Counted from the first letter of the stretch, positions 1 to 9,048 are shown. The stretch is 64,000 bases of DNA from Pseudomonas sp. PA15(2017) (GCF_001945395.1 NZ_MSXV01000037.1:124001-188000); one strand, 5' to 3'. Translations and numbers: made by a program. Notes: generated from the letters alone by a model not told the origin.

Positions 1-2055
1 AATTTCCATTTCGATGCCTTCGCTGCGGCTTTTACCTGCCGCCGTCTTGCAGAACCCTGTCGGGTACGAAGGAAGGCATTGCTGCACACCGTTGGTAACG
101 GATGGATCGTCCAGCGCCTTGCCAATCAGGTTGGTACGAAATACGGCAATCGAGCTGTTCAGCCGGCCTTCATAAAACTCGCCCTTGAGGCCGAGTTCGT
201 AAACCTCGCCAGTCATTGGCTTGAGCACCGAGCCTGTAGAGTCGAAGACCGCCTGGGGGGCGAATATCTCGGTGTAGCTGGTGTACGCGCTGATGTTGTC
301 GGTCAGGTCATAGATCAGCGCGGCGTAGGGAACGACTTCCTGAGTGACCTTGTAGTCGCCTGTGTTGCTGTTCTCATTGGCGAAGTCATACCAGTTCAGG
401 CGTGCACCGATGATGGCGTTCAGCGGATCTGCCAGCGACATGTTGAGAGTGGCGTAAGTGGCTTTCTGAGTCGTGATGGTGTGCGCTTGCGGATTGACCG
501 TCGGGTTGACGCGAGTTTTGTTGACCGCCGACGGGTCCCAGTTGCGCACGTCTACACCGCGGGCGTTGTAGCCCCATACGGATTCGTTGCCGATGGCATC
601 CGCCTCGTTCCACTCTGCACCGACGGTGAGCCGGTGTTCACGGTCGAACAGGCTGAACGGGCCATCGAGTACAGCTCCGACATTGCTGTAGTTGGTTCTA
701 CCGCCGCCATCGCTGAAGTTGTAGTTCACGTCCCACAGATAAGGGTTGGTCGCGCCAGCCGTTCTGGCCAGCGACGTTTGCTGGAACCCGTGATCCTTGT
801 AGGCAAGGCGGCTGCGGTTGCCGCTTAGCTTGAGATTCCAGCCATTGTCGAAGGCGTGCTCAAGCTCCAGGAAACTGTGAGCGTTGGTGCGATCCCAGCG
901 TGCCCAGTTGGCACCTAGAAAGGTCGAGCGCGAGAACGACAATGGCGAGCCGTCGAAATCGGGCACCAGGCCGCCCCAGGCACCTGTGGCGTCCATCTCC
1001 GTGTATTCGAAACCACCGGTCAGCGTGGTGCTTTCGCTGAGATCAGCTGCCAGCACGGTATAGAGCACGTTCTTGCGCTCCATGCGGGCGTCCTGAAAGA
1101 AATCCTTGTCGCTATGCACCGCGATGACTCGCCCGCGGATGGCACCACCTTCGGTCAACGGGCCGGAGATATCGGCGGTGTAACGGTTCGCGTCCCAGGA
1201 GCCAGCGGTGTAGCTGGCCGAGCCGTGAAACTCGTGAGTTGGGCGTTTGCGCACCATATTGACAGTGCCGGATGGGTTGCCCGAGCCGCGCAGCATGCCG
1301 CTGGCACCACGCAAAACTTCAACGTGGTCGAGCGTTGCCACATCTGGCTGGATGAAGTTGCCGTTACGCGAATCGATGTTCAGTGTCGCACCGTCGAATT
1401 GCAGTGCATCGATCTGATAACCCCGGGAGTAGTAGTTCACCCGCTCGCTGTCGGTCTGGTCGACCACCACGCCGGGTGTCTGCTGAAGCATTTCCTTGAG
1501 GTTGGTGAGGTTCTGATCCTTCATGCGTTGTTCGGTCAGCACCGTCACCGATTGCGGAGTGCGACGAAGCGATTGCGGCGTCTTGCCGATGCTTACAGTG
1601 CCAGTGGTGTATGAGCCACTGCCTTCGGTGGTAGCGCCCAGGCCAGTGCTGCTGATCGCCGTTGCGCCCAGCTCCATGGCACTGCCTACGTCCATGCGCT
1701 CACTGAGGATGAAGCTGCCGTTGCCCTGGTTCAGTGCTTCCAGGTCGCTGCCTTGCAGCAACTCGTTGAGCCCCTGATGAACTTCATATTCGCCCTGCAG
1801 GCCGGGCGAGTTCTTGCCGGTGGTTTGCTGAGGTGTCGCAGCAAGGGTGATGCCGGCAGCGCGGGCGAACTGGTTGAGGGCATCGCCCAGCGGGCCTGCA
1901 GCAATCGAATAGCGTTTAACGCTGGCAGTGCTGCCAGGCTCGCTGGCCAGCAGCGTGGTCGGGGCAGCGGCGAAGCCCAGGGCTGCCCCGAACAGGGCGT
2001 AGCGCAGGGCGCGATTGAGCGGGGTGAGGCGGGCGGCGTCTAAGCGTGGTTGCAT
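1..2055 (-). CDS. TonB-dependent siderophore receptor with N-terminal signalling domain (3' end outside window)
   Basis: Outer-membrane receptor of the FpvA/FoxA/FiuA type that imports a ferric siderophore and signals its presence. The reading frame is open through 685 codons to the window edge, so the C-terminus is missing. The start at 2055 (MQPRLDAARL) gives a signal-peptide-like N-terminus. An STN signalling domain follows at about residues 45-110 (YSIAAGPLGDALNQFARAAG). Then comes the plug domain (KTPQSLRRTPQSVTVLTEQR, VEVLRGASGMLRGSG, VRKRPT), then barrel strands. It lies downstream of a fecR gene and an ECF sigma gene on the same strand, the standard cell-surface-signalling arrangement. 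The ligand cannot be told from sequence; hydroxamate-type receptors share this layout. Confidence 0.93.
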   Translation of the reverse strand, partial: MQPRLDAARLTPLNRALRYALFGAALGFAAAPTTLLASEPGSTASVKRYSIAAGPLGDALNQFARAAGITLAATPQQTTGKNSPGLQGEYEVHQGLNELLQGSDLEALNQGNGSFILSERMDVGSAMELGATAISSTGLGATTEGSGSYTTGTVSIGKTPQSLRRTPQSVTVLTEQRMKDQNLTNLKEMLQQTPGVVVDQTDSERVNYYSRGYQIDALQFDGATLNIDSRNGNFIQPDVATLDHVEVLRGASGMLRGSGNPSGTVNMVRKRPTHEFHGSASYTAGSWDANRYTADISGPLTEGGAIRGRVIAVHSDKDFFQDARMERKNVLYTVLAADLSESTTLTGGFEYTEMDATGAWGGLVPDFDGSPLSFSRSTFLGANWARWDRTNAHSFLELEHAFDNGWNLKLSGNRSRLAYKDHGFQQTSLARTAGATNPYLWDVNYNFSDGGGRTNYSNVGAVLDGPFSLFDREHRLTVGAEWNEADAIGNESVWGYNARGVDVRNWDPSAVNKTRVNPTVNPQAHTITTQKATYATLNMSLADPLNAIIGARLNWYDFANENSNTGDYKVTQEVVPYAALIYDLTDNISAYTSYTEIFAPQAVFDSTGSVLKPMTGEVYELGLKGEFYEGRLNSSIAVFRTNLIGKALDDPSVTNGVQQCLPSYPTGFCKTAAGKSRSEGIEMEI

Positions 2056-2203
2056 GGGGCTCACTGTCGACAGAACGGCGATGAATAGGAATGGTTCTGA
2101 TTCCTTGCCGAACCTCGTCGGAAAAGCCGACAGTTTTTTTCAAATTTTTTTGCGCGAGAGTGATGTGTTATCAGCGTTGCATGCAGATGGGCGGCGGTTG
2201 GCG
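2056..2203 (-). promoter_or_regulatory. Probable ECF-sigma-dependent promoter region of the receptor gene
   Basis: The 148-base gap between fecR and the receptor has an A-rich tract on the minus strand (GCAAAAAAATTTGAAAAAAA, about 2133-2152) followed by CTGTCGG. FecI-type promoters in pseudomonads often have an A-rich -35 and a CGTC/TGTC-like -10. This is a resemblance only; no consensus was scored. Confidence 0.3.
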
Positions 2204-3175
2204 TCAGGCTGCTTTCACTTGAACCCACCAGCGCGTCATGTACTGCACGCGAATGGGCAGGGTCTGCGCCATGACGCGCAATAGCTCATCCGTATCGTCG
2301 AGACGGAACACGCCGGACAGACGCAGATCGGCAACGCCTCTAGTGTAGCCGAGATGCCCGCTGCGGTAGCGACCTACTTCGTCGAGAAAGTCCTCCAGGC
2401 GCATGTCGCGGGTAACGATCAGGCCTTCGCGCCAGGCGGAGGGATCCATATCGCCACGTTGGTAACGTGAAGCGCTGCCATCGGCAACCCGGTAATGATT
2501 GCCGGCCGTAGCCTTAAAAACGGGTATGCCGGCCACTGCAACCTGACCTTGTTCAACGTTCAGGTTTATACCGCCATCACGTAGGCGCAGGCCGAAGCGA
2601 GTGACTGGTTCGGCGCCTGCCTTGGCCTCGAACAATCCGTGCGGGGTGCTGACCTGCAATGGGCGCTGGCTGTCGGCGGTGCAGTTCACGAACAGCTCAC
2701 CCTGGCGCAGAACGATCAGCCGCTGCCTGGCGCCCAGGCGCACGTCCACGGCGGTGGCCGTATTGAGATCGAGCTCGTCGCCGTTGCCGAGTGCCAGATG
2801 ACGGTGCTCGCCCACGGCGGTCGCCTGGTCTGCCAGTAGCGGCTGGATGGCGGACAGATCCTTGGCCAGCCACGCACTGCCTCCCGCGACAGCCGTCAAG
2901 GACAGCAGCTTGAGCGCTTGCCTGCGTTGCAGGCGCAACGCCGAATTTTCAAGGGTGTTTACGGTGCCGACTGGCAGAGCACGCAAGTCCTGGCTCAGTT
3001 CGGCGTGCATGCCGCTGACCCGCTGCCAGGCTCGTTCGTGGCCTGGGTTGGCGCGCCGCCACTGTTCGCATTGGCGGCGAAGCGCTGGAGCGTCGTTCTG
3101 CTGCAGGCGTATCAGCCAACCAATCGCCTGTTTGACTCGAATGGCTTCCGCGTCCTTGTTGGCCGGGTTGCTCAT
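2204..3175 (-). CDS. FecR-family anti-sigma factor
   Basis: Inner-membrane regulator that relays siderophore occupancy of the receptor to the ECF sigma factor. 323 residues. The start at 3175 (MSNPANKDAE) gives a 4-base ATGA overlap with the sigma gene; longer in-frame starts run back inside that gene. The N-terminal DUF4880-like segment (AIGWLIRLQQNDAPALRRQC) binds sigma. A single hydrophobic stretch at about residues 92-111 is preceded by RRQ (QRRQALKLLSLTAVAGG), fitting the Tat-dependent insertion known for E. coli FecR. The periplasmic FecR domain follows, with a C-terminal segment (LEDFLDEVGRYR) that contacts the receptor STN domain. Co-transcribed with the sigma gene. Confidence 0.93.
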   Translation of the reverse strand: MSNPANKDAEAIRVKQAIGWLIRLQQNDAPALRRQCEQWRRANPGHERAWQRVSGMHAELSQDLRALPVGTVNTLENSALRLQRRQALKLLSLTAVAGGSAWLAKDLSAIQPLLADQATAVGEHRHLALGNGDELDLNTATAVDVRLGARQRLIVLRQGELFVNCTADSQRPLQVSTPHGLFEAKAGAEPVTRFGLRLRDGGINLNVEQGQVAVAGIPVFKATAGNHYRVADGSASRYQRGDMDPSAWREGLIVTRDMRLEDFLDEVGRYRSGHLGYTRGVADLRLSGVFRLDDTDELLRVMAQTLPIRVQYMTRWWVQVKAA

Positions 3176-3693
3176 TGCTCGTCGTCGCCGTAACGCAGCA
3201 GATAGCAGTGGTACAGCGCGTCGGCGATGTAGCGCTCGACGGAGCGAACCGATACCCCAAGGCGCTGGGCGATTTCCCGGTACGACAGGCCTTCGCACTG
3301 GGCCAGCAGAAAGGCAGTGCGAACCCGAGGTTTCAGACCGTCGAGCATTAGCGCGATGCGCTCGAGCAACTCCAGCACCAGCTCTCGGGCTTCGGGAGAC
3401 GGCGCTTCTGCGTCGTCGAGGTGAGCGATGCTTTCCAGCCAGGCGCGTTGCAGCTCCTCACGACGCCAGTGATCGATCACCAGACCACGCGCGACGGTGC
3501 GCAAGAACGCGCGGGGCGTATCGATGGCAGTCAGGTCGCAGCGCTGGATAACGCGCAGAAAGGTGTCGTGGGCAAAGTCTGCCGCATCGGCGGCATTGCC
3601 AAGGCGGCCGCGCAGCCACGCTTTCAGCCAGCCATGATGGTCGCTGTACAGCGTGTGGATGACAGTGCTTTGCGGTGAGTCGAGGGCGGACAT
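3172..3693 (-). CDS. FecI-like ECF RNA polymerase sigma factor
   Basis: 173-residue sigma-70 family factor of the iron-starvation ECF group, expected to direct transcription of the adjacent receptor gene. Region 2 is at about residues 12-75 (DFAHDTFLRVIQR, PRAFLRTVARGLVIDHWRRE). Region 4 with its helix-turn-helix is at about 110-165 (LKPRVRTAFLLAQCEGLSYR, REIAQRLGVSVRSVERYI). It overlaps fecR by 4 bases. A Fur-box-like dyad lies just upstream, so iron repression of the whole unit is likely. The exact subtype (FoxI, FiuI or other) cannot be assigned. Confidence 0.94.
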   Translation of the reverse strand: MSALDSPQSTVIHTLYSDHHGWLKAWLRGRLGNAADAADFAHDTFLRVIQRCDLTAIDTPRAFLRTVARGLVIDHWRREELQRAWLESIAHLDDAEAPSPEARELVLELLERIALMLDGLKPRVRTAFLLAQCEGLSYREIAQRLGVSVRSVERYIADALYHCYLLRYGDDEQ

Positions 3694-3713
3694 GAGTGGC
3701 TAGAAGTGAGTCT

Positions 3714-3732
3714 GATAATACCTCGCATTGTC
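3714..3732. promoter_or_regulatory. Candidate Fur box upstream of the ECF sigma gene
   Basis: GATAATACCTCGCATTGTC matches 12 of 19 positions of the Fur consensus GATAATGATAATCATTATC, with both outer arms best conserved. It sits 21-39 bases upstream of the sigma start codon, where a repressor would act. The match was counted by eye. Confidence 0.55.
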
Positions 3733-3848
3733 ATTCCCGGGCCGGCTCTTTGCAATGCCGCAGGCCTGTGGACGATAAATGGCGCCCATGGATTTCAGCA
3801 GCTGACACGCGATAAGTGACGCGCCCCATCGCCGGGCTGACCAGCGCT

Positions 3849-4517
3849 TCACCTGGCGTAGGCGTACTCGCCGCCTTTTTCCAGGGCACGGCGGTAGGCG
3901 GGGCGGGTGTGGATGCGTTCGAGAAAGGCCATCAGGCGCGGGCGGCTGGCGTCCAGGCCGGCACGCGCGGCAGCGGCTTCCAGAGGAAAGCTCATCTGGA
4001 TATCGGCGGCGCTGAACTGCTCGCCGGCGAACCAGGTGTTTTTGCCGAGTTCGCTTTCCAAGTAGTCCAAGTGCAGCTTGAGTTGCGGGGCAACGAAGGC
4101 GTTTTTGACCTTCTGCGCGATGCCGCGGGCGATGGGTTTGACGAAGAAGGGCATCGGGCTGCTTTGCACCTTGTCGAACACCAGCTTGAGCAGCAGCGGC
4201 GGCATGGCCGAGCCTTCGGCGTAGTGCAGCCAGTAATTGCAGCGCAGGCGCTCGGGGCTCTCGGCCGGTGGTAGCAGGTGCGCGCCATAACGGTTGGCGA
4301 GGTAGTCGATGATGGCGCCGGACTCGGCCACCGTCAGTTCGCCGTCGGTGACCACCGGCGACTTGCCCAGCGGATGCACGGCGCGCAGCTCGGGCGGGGC
4401 GAGCAGGGTTTTCGGGTCACGCTCGTAACGCTTGATCCGGTAGTCGACGCCCAGCTCTTCGAGCAGCCAGAGGATGCGCTGCGAGCGCGAGTTGTTCAGG
4501 TGGTGGACGGTGATCAT
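3849..4517 (-). CDS. Glutathione S-transferase family protein
   Basis: 222-residue soluble GST. The N-terminal thioredoxin-fold domain occupies about residues 1-80, with the expected start (MITVHHLNNSRSQRILWLLE), the cis-proline region (GKSPVV) and the glutathione-binding E-S pair (VAESGAIIDYLANR). A helical C-terminal domain follows (FSAADIQMSFPLEAAAARAG). It probably conjugates or reduces electrophiles in the cytosol; the substrate is unknown. It is transcribed alone: 70 bases separate it from the next minus-strand gene and 155 from the sigma gene. Confidence 0.9.
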   Translation of the reverse strand: MITVHHLNNSRSQRILWLLEELGVDYRIKRYERDPKTLLAPPELRAVHPLGKSPVVTDGELTVAESGAIIDYLANRYGAHLLPPAESPERLRCNYWLHYAEGSAMPPLLLKLVFDKVQSSPMPFFVKPIARGIAQKVKNAFVAPQLKLHLDYLESELGKNTWFAGEQFSAADIQMSFPLEAAAARAGLDASRPRLMAFLERIHTRPAYRRALEKGGEYAYAR

Positions 4518-4587
4518 CGAAACTCCTCGGGAAGGTTGGGCGACTGCCGCTCAGCGTAGACGCGAACCTGCAGCGCCGCCTAGCGCC

Positions 4588-5409
4588 TCAGGGCTTGAAG
4601 GCGCCGATGAAGATCGCCGGGTCGACCCGCGCATCGTTGAGGCTGACGTTCCAGTGCAGGTGCGGGCCGGTGGCGCGGCCTGTGGCGCCGACCTTGCCGA
4701 GTACGCCGCCGCGGGGCAGCTCGTCGCCGACCTTCACGCCGATCTCCGAGAGATGGCAGAACATGCTGATCAGGCCCTGGCCGTGGTCGACGAACACCGT
4801 CTTGCCATTGAAGAAGTAGTCGCCGACCAGGATCACCGTACCCGCCGCCGGCGCCTTGATCGGCGTGCCGCGGTTGGCCGCGAAGTCCAGCCCGGAATGC
4901 GGGTTGCGCTCTTCGCCGTTGAAGAAGCGGCGCAGGCCGAAGGGGCTCGACAATGGCCCGTTGACCGGCTTGTCGAATAACAGGTTGCTGGGCTGGCGCG
5001 GGCTGAATTGCCGGTAGGCGCGGGTCTGCTCGGCCAGTTCCTTCTCGATGCGCGCGAGGTTCTTGGCGTTGGGGTTTACCTGCTGCTGGTTCTTGATGGT
5101 GATGCGCTGCTCGACGTACTGCTTGCTGCCCACCTGGAAACTCAGGCGCTGGCCGGCGGATTCGATCTGCTGGGTACCGGGTTTGACGCTCAACGGAATA
5201 CCGACGATGGCAATCCAGCGTTGCCCGTCCTCATGCACCACCAGCACCGGTTTGCCCTGATAGGTCGCGCTCGGCGCGCTGGCGCCACTGCCCAGGTCGA
5301 CCACTGCCACACCACCGGGCACCGGCTTGTTCAACAGGCGACTGATAAAGCCCTCGGCGTGGGCGGGCAGGGCGAGGCACAGGGTGAGCAGCAACAGCAC
5401 TAAACGCAT
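4588..5409 (-). CDS. M23-family murein DD-endopeptidase
   Basis: 273-residue exported zinc metallopeptidase that cuts peptidoglycan cross-links. The signal peptide covers about residues 1-18 (MRLVLLLLTLCLALPAHAEG). Residues 20-130 form an N-terminal beta-rich region without LysM repeats. The M23 LytM domain spans about 150-270, with zinc and catalytic residues visible: H171 and D175 (HSGLDFA), H219 (MFCHL) and the H250-x-H252 motif (GPHLHWN). All are present, so it should be active rather than an EnvC-like activator. It lies 12 bases downstream of xseA on the same strand, so the two are probably co-transcribed. Confidence 0.93.
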   Translation of the reverse strand: MRLVLLLLTLCLALPAHAEGFISRLLNKPVPGGVAVVDLGSGASAPSATYQGKPVLVVHEDGQRWIAIVGIPLSVKPGTQQIESAGQRLSFQVGSKQYVEQRITIKNQQQVNPNAKNLARIEKELAEQTRAYRQFSPRQPSNLLFDKPVNGPLSSPFGLRRFFNGEERNPHSGLDFAANRGTPIKAPAAGTVILVGDYFFNGKTVFVDHGQGLISMFCHLSEIGVKVGDELPRGGVLGKVGATGRATGPHLHWNVSLNDARVDPAIFIGAFKP

Positions 5410-5421
5410 GGGGTTTCCTTA

Positions 5422-6801
5422 TCAGTCCAACAACGACAATGTGACGGGCGCGAGGTGATTGTCTTCGACGCGCACCTCCAGCTCGCCTTCGCCCAGGCGC
5501 GCCTTGAGGCGTTGCCCGGGCTGGGTGGCCGCCGCGCTGCGAATCGCCCGGCCGCGCTCATCGAGCAGAATGCTGTAGCCACGGCCCAGGGTCGCCAGCG
5601 GGCTGACCACGTGCAGCGTCTGCATCTGGCTGTGCAGTGCCAGGCGGCGGGCCTTGAGGCCTTCCTTCATGGCTCGGGGCAAGCGCTCGGCCAGGCTGTC
5701 GAGGCGCTGGCGCAGCAACTTGAGGTGGCGCCCGGGATGTTGACCGGCCAGGCGGGCTTCGAGTTGCGCCAGTTTGTGGCTGCGCCCATTGAGCTGCTGG
5801 GCGAAGGCGCGGCGCAGACGCATGTCCAGATCATCGAGACGCTGGGCCTGCTGGCGCAGCCGCTCGCCGGGGTGGCGCATGCGCCGGGTCAGGCCGTCCA
5901 GGCGCATGCGCTCGCGGGCCAGGCGGCTGTTCATCGCCAGGGTCAGGCGCCGTTGCAGCACGTTGACACGCTGGGTCAGGTCGTTGCTGTGCGGCGCCAA
6001 TAGCTCAGCGGCGGCCGATGGCGTGGGCGCGCGCACGTCGGCGACGAAATCGCTGATCGACACATCGGTCTCATGGCCCACCGCGCTGACGATGGGCGTC
6101 ACGCAGGCGGCCACGGCGCGGGCCACGGCTTCCTCGTTGAAGCACCAGAGGTCTTCCAGCGAGCCGCCGCCACGGGCCAGGATCAGCGCATCGAAACCCT
6201 GGGCATCGGCCAGCTTCAGGGCACGGACGATCTGCGCGGTGGCCTCGCGGCCCTGCACGGCGGTGGGAATCAGTCTCAGCTCGACCTGCGGGGCACGGCG
6301 GCGGAACACGCTGATGATGTCGCGGATCACCGCCCCGGTCGGCGAGCTGACGATGCCGATGCGCCGTGGGTGGGCGGGCAGGGCGCGTTTGCTTTCGGCG
6401 GCGAACAGGCCTTCGGCACCGAGCTTTTCCTTCAGCGCCTCGAAGGCCAGGCGCAGGGCGCCGTCGCCGGCGGGCTCGACCGCGTCGAGAATCAGCTGGT
6501 AATCGCCACGCCCCTCGAACAGCGAAACCTTGCCGCGCACCTTGACCGCCAGGCCGTCGCGTAGCGCCTGACGCACCCGCGCCGCGTTCTGCCGGAACAG
6601 CGCGCAGCGCACCTGGGCCTGGCTGTCCTTCAGGGTGAAGTAGATGTGCCCGGAGGCCGGGCGCGCCAGGTTGGAAATCTCACCCTCGACCCAGATGCCG
6701 CCGAAGACATCTTCGAGCAGCAGGCGCGCGCGGTTGTTGAGCTGGCTGACGCTGAGCACCTCGCGGTCGAGGTTCAGGCGTTGGAACGGGTCTTTGATCA
6801 T
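5422..6801 (-). CDS. xseA: Exodeoxyribonuclease VII large subunit
   Basis: Large subunit of ExoVII, which degrades single-stranded DNA from either end together with XseB (not in this window). 459 residues from the start at 6801 (MIKDPFQRLNLDREVLSVSQ), which matches known Pseudomonas XseA N-termini better than the longer in-frame start at 6852. The N-terminal OB-fold is at about residues 20-105 (VWVEGEISN-like, GHIYFTLKD). The catalytic domain has GIVSSPTGAVIRDI, ILARGGGSLEDLW and VSAVGHETDVSISDFVAD. A long arginine-rich coiled-coil region follows. Confidence 0.97.
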   Translation of the reverse strand: MIKDPFQRLNLDREVLSVSQLNNRARLLLEDVFGGIWVEGEISNLARPASGHIYFTLKDSQAQVRCALFRQNAARVRQALRDGLAVKVRGKVSLFEGRGDYQLILDAVEPAGDGALRLAFEALKEKLGAEGLFAAESKRALPAHPRRIGIVSSPTGAVIRDIISVFRRRAPQVELRLIPTAVQGREATAQIVRALKLADAQGFDALILARGGGSLEDLWCFNEEAVARAVAACVTPIVSAVGHETDVSISDFVADVRAPTPSAAAELLAPHSNDLTQRVNVLQRRLTLAMNSRLARERMRLDGLTRRMRHPGERLRQQAQRLDDLDMRLRRAFAQQLNGRSHKLAQLEARLAGQHPGRHLKLLRQRLDSLAERLPRAMKEGLKARRLALHSQMQTLHVVSPLATLGRGYSILLDERGRAIRSAAATQPGQRLKARLGEGELEVRVEDNHLAPVTLSLLD

Positions 6802-6910
6802 GACCGGCATGATAAGCCGCAGCGCGCACGACGCGAAACTGCATGTCAGCAAATGAGCTGAGCGCTGCGGCGACTCGGCAGGGCGGAGGGCGCTGAGGTA
6901 TCATCGGCAT

Positions 6911-6929
6911 GCAAATGATAATCCTCTGC
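6911..6929. promoter_or_regulatory. Candidate Fur box upstream of the response regulator gene
   Basis: GCAAATGATAATCCTCTGC contains the ten-base Fur consensus core AATGATAATC intact and matches 13 of 19 positions overall. It lies 21-39 bases upstream of the response regulator start, in the divergent region with xseA. The right half-site is poor, so this is a candidate, counted by eye. Confidence 0.5.
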
Positions 6930-6949
6930 ATAGCCGACCCTGCGCCTCG

Positions 6950-7696
6950 ATGAATCCACTTTCCCCACTTGCCGCACCGCGCGTGCTGGTCGTCGATGAT
7001 CACCGCAAGATTCGCGAGCCGCTGGCCGTCTACCTGCGCAAGCACGCCTTCGACGTGCGTACCGCGGAAAGTGCCGAGGGCATGTGGCAATTGCTCGAGG
7101 GTCAGCCGTTCGACGTAGTGGTGTTGGACGTGATGTTGCCCGATGGCGACGGTTTCGAGTTGTGCAGCCGTTTGCATCGGCGCAGCGGCATGCCGGTGAT
7201 TCTGCTGACTGCCCGCGACACCGCCAGCGATCGTATTCGTGGCCTGGATCTGGGCGCGGACGATTACCTGACCAAACCCTTCGAGCCACGCGAGCTGGTG
7301 GCGCGCCTCAACAGCGTATTGCGCAGGCGCGGCCCGGTCGCGGCGCAGCCGCCGCGGGTCGAGCCTGCCGCGCAGGTACGCCATTACCGCTTCGCCGGCC
7401 TGGCGTTCGCCAGTGGTAGCGCCAGCCTCTGTGACAGCACCGGGCAAGTCACGCGCCTGAGTACCGCGCAGGGGCGCTTGCTGCAGGTGTTTCTCGAACA
7501 TCCCAATCAGTTGTTGAGCCGTGCGCAACTGATCGACCTGAGCATGCGCGCGGACAGCGACGTGTTCGATCGCAGCATCGACCGCCAGGTCAGCCGCCTG
7601 CGTCGAAAGCTCATCGACATCTCTGGACGTGACGACCTGCTGCGCACCGTATGGGGTGGCGGCTACATGCTGGTAGCGGATGTCACGCCGGCATGA
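6950..7696 (+). CDS. OmpR-family response regulator
   Basis: 248-residue DNA-binding response regulator. The receiver domain (about 10-125) has the acidic pair D16/D17, phospho-acceptor D60 (VVVLDVMLPDGDGF), and K109 (ADDYLTKPFEP). The winged-helix DNA-binding domain (about 150-245) has FLEHPNQLLSRAQLIDLS and a typical end (LLRTVWGGGYMLV). It overlaps the histidine kinase gene by 4 bases (ATGA). The Fur-like box in front suggests that the pair is iron-regulated. The stimulus and target genes are not evident. Confidence 0.93.
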   Translation: MNPLSPLAAPRVLVVDDHRKIREPLAVYLRKHAFDVRTAESAEGMWQLLEGQPFDVVVLDVMLPDGDGFELCSRLHRRSGMPVILLTARDTASDRIRGLDLGADDYLTKPFEPRELVARLNSVLRRRGPVAAQPPRVEPAAQVRHYRFAGLAFASGSASLCDSTGQVTRLSTAQGRLLQVFLEHPNQLLSRAQLIDLSMRADSDVFDRSIDRQVSRLRRKLIDISGRDDLLRTVWGGGYMLVADVTPA

Positions 7697-9048
7697 GGGT
7701 ACTGGCGCGTTTGTGGCCGCAGCGACTGGTTCATCAACTGGCCGTGTTGCTGATCATCGCGCTGCTAGCGTCCCATGCCATTGCCGTACTGCTGTTGCAG
7801 CGCACCGGCGCACTGGTGCACCCGTTGTCTCGCGCCCAGGTGCTGGAGCGCTTGAGCACCGCGTATCACGGCGCCACGCAACTGAGCCCAGGCGATACCA
7901 CACGGCTGCTGGCGGCCATGGGCGGCGCCGAGGCGCGTTTCTGGTTGGCCAATGACGCCGATGTGCAGCCGTTTTCGATGCACGCCGAAGAGCGCCGCCT
8001 GACCGACCAGTTTGCCGGGGAGCTGCGGCTGCCGGCGAGCGCGATCCACATGCAACTCGAACGTGTCGGTGGCGGCCCGGCCCGGGAGGATGTATTGAGC
8101 CCGGCCGGTTGGGAACCTCTGCGGCTGCGCAGCAGCATCAGGCTGCCTGGCGGGCGGTACCTGAACGCCTTGCAGCATCCGTCCGGGGCCTATGAGTGGA
8201 GTCGTCTCCTGGCTTACGCGTTGCCGGTCAGCATCGTGCCGATTCTGTTCATTCTGTTGTTCTTCATGGGCCGGGTAGTGCGGCCCTTCGGCGCCCTGGC
8301 TGCGGCTACCGAGCGCATCAGCCGGGGTGACCGGATCGCACCGCTGCCGCTGGCGGGGCCGCGCGAGGCGCAGGAGCTGAGCCAGGCATTCAACCGCATG
8401 CAGGAACGTGTCGCCCGCCACGTGGAAGGGCGTACGCGGATGCTGGCGGCGCTCAGCCATGATCTCAACACGCCGCTGACCGAACTGCGCCTGCAGCTCG
8501 AACTGCTCGATGACGGCCCACTGCGTGAGGACCTGCTGGAAAGCCTCGACGAGCTGCGCGCCATGGTCGCCGAGACGCTGGATTTCATCCGCGACGATGC
8601 GGTGCAGGAACCGACGCTGCGCCTGTGCCTGAACGACCTGCTGCACGACCTGGCGCAGCGTTATCGCACCCTCGATCAGCCCGTCGGCTGGCAGATCGCC
8701 GGAACGGTTTTCTGCCGCTGTCGGCCATTGGCTCTCAAGCGGGCGTTGACCAACCTGATCGACAACGCACTGCTGCATGGCGGCGATGCGCAGATTACCC
8801 TGCAGTGCCATTCATCCGGTGAGCTGTGCCTGGAGATTCTCGATCACGGGCCGGGCATCGATCCGGCGAAGCTGGAGCAGATGTTCGAGCCGTTCGCGCA
8901 ATTGAGTGGTGAGCGGCGCGGCAAGGGCCTGGGCCTCGGGTTGGCCATCGCCCGTGCCTGCGTGCAGGCCCATGGCGGTGAACTGAGCCTGGAAAACCGC
9001 GCGCCTGCAGGCTTGTGCGCCGTGGTGCGGTTACCGGCAGAGCCTTGA
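7693..9048 (+). CDS. EnvZ-type sensor histidine kinase
   Basis: 451-residue membrane sensor partnered with the upstream regulator. The start at 7693 (MRVLARLWPQ) overlaps the regulator stop. TM1 is at about residues 13-35 and TM2 at about 172-193, enclosing a periplasmic sensor region of about 135 residues. A HAMP segment is followed by the H-box LAALSHDLNTPLTELRLQLE (H256), in which Asn replaces the usual Arg of HDLRTP. The ATPase domain has LTNLIDNALLHGG (N-box), LDHGPGID (G1), FEPFAQL (F) and GKGLGLGLAIARA (G2). The ligand is unknown; the sensor region resembles EnvZ-like short loops. Confidence 0.92.
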   Translation: MRVLARLWPQRLVHQLAVLLIIALLASHAIAVLLLQRTGALVHPLSRAQVLERLSTAYHGATQLSPGDTTRLLAAMGGAEARFWLANDADVQPFSMHAEERRLTDQFAGELRLPASAIHMQLERVGGGPAREDVLSPAGWEPLRLRSSIRLPGGRYLNALQHPSGAYEWSRLLAYALPVSIVPILFILLFFMGRVVRPFGALAAATERISRGDRIAPLPLAGPREAQELSQAFNRMQERVARHVEGRTRMLAALSHDLNTPLTELRLQLELLDDGPLREDLLESLDELRAMVAETLDFIRDDAVQEPTLRLCLNDLLHDLAQRYRTLDQPVGWQIAGTVFCRCRPLALKRALTNLIDNALLHGGDAQITLQCHSSGELCLEILDHGPGIDPAKLEQMFEPFAQLSGERRGKGLGLGLAIARACVQAHGGELSLENRAPAGLCAVVRLPAEP

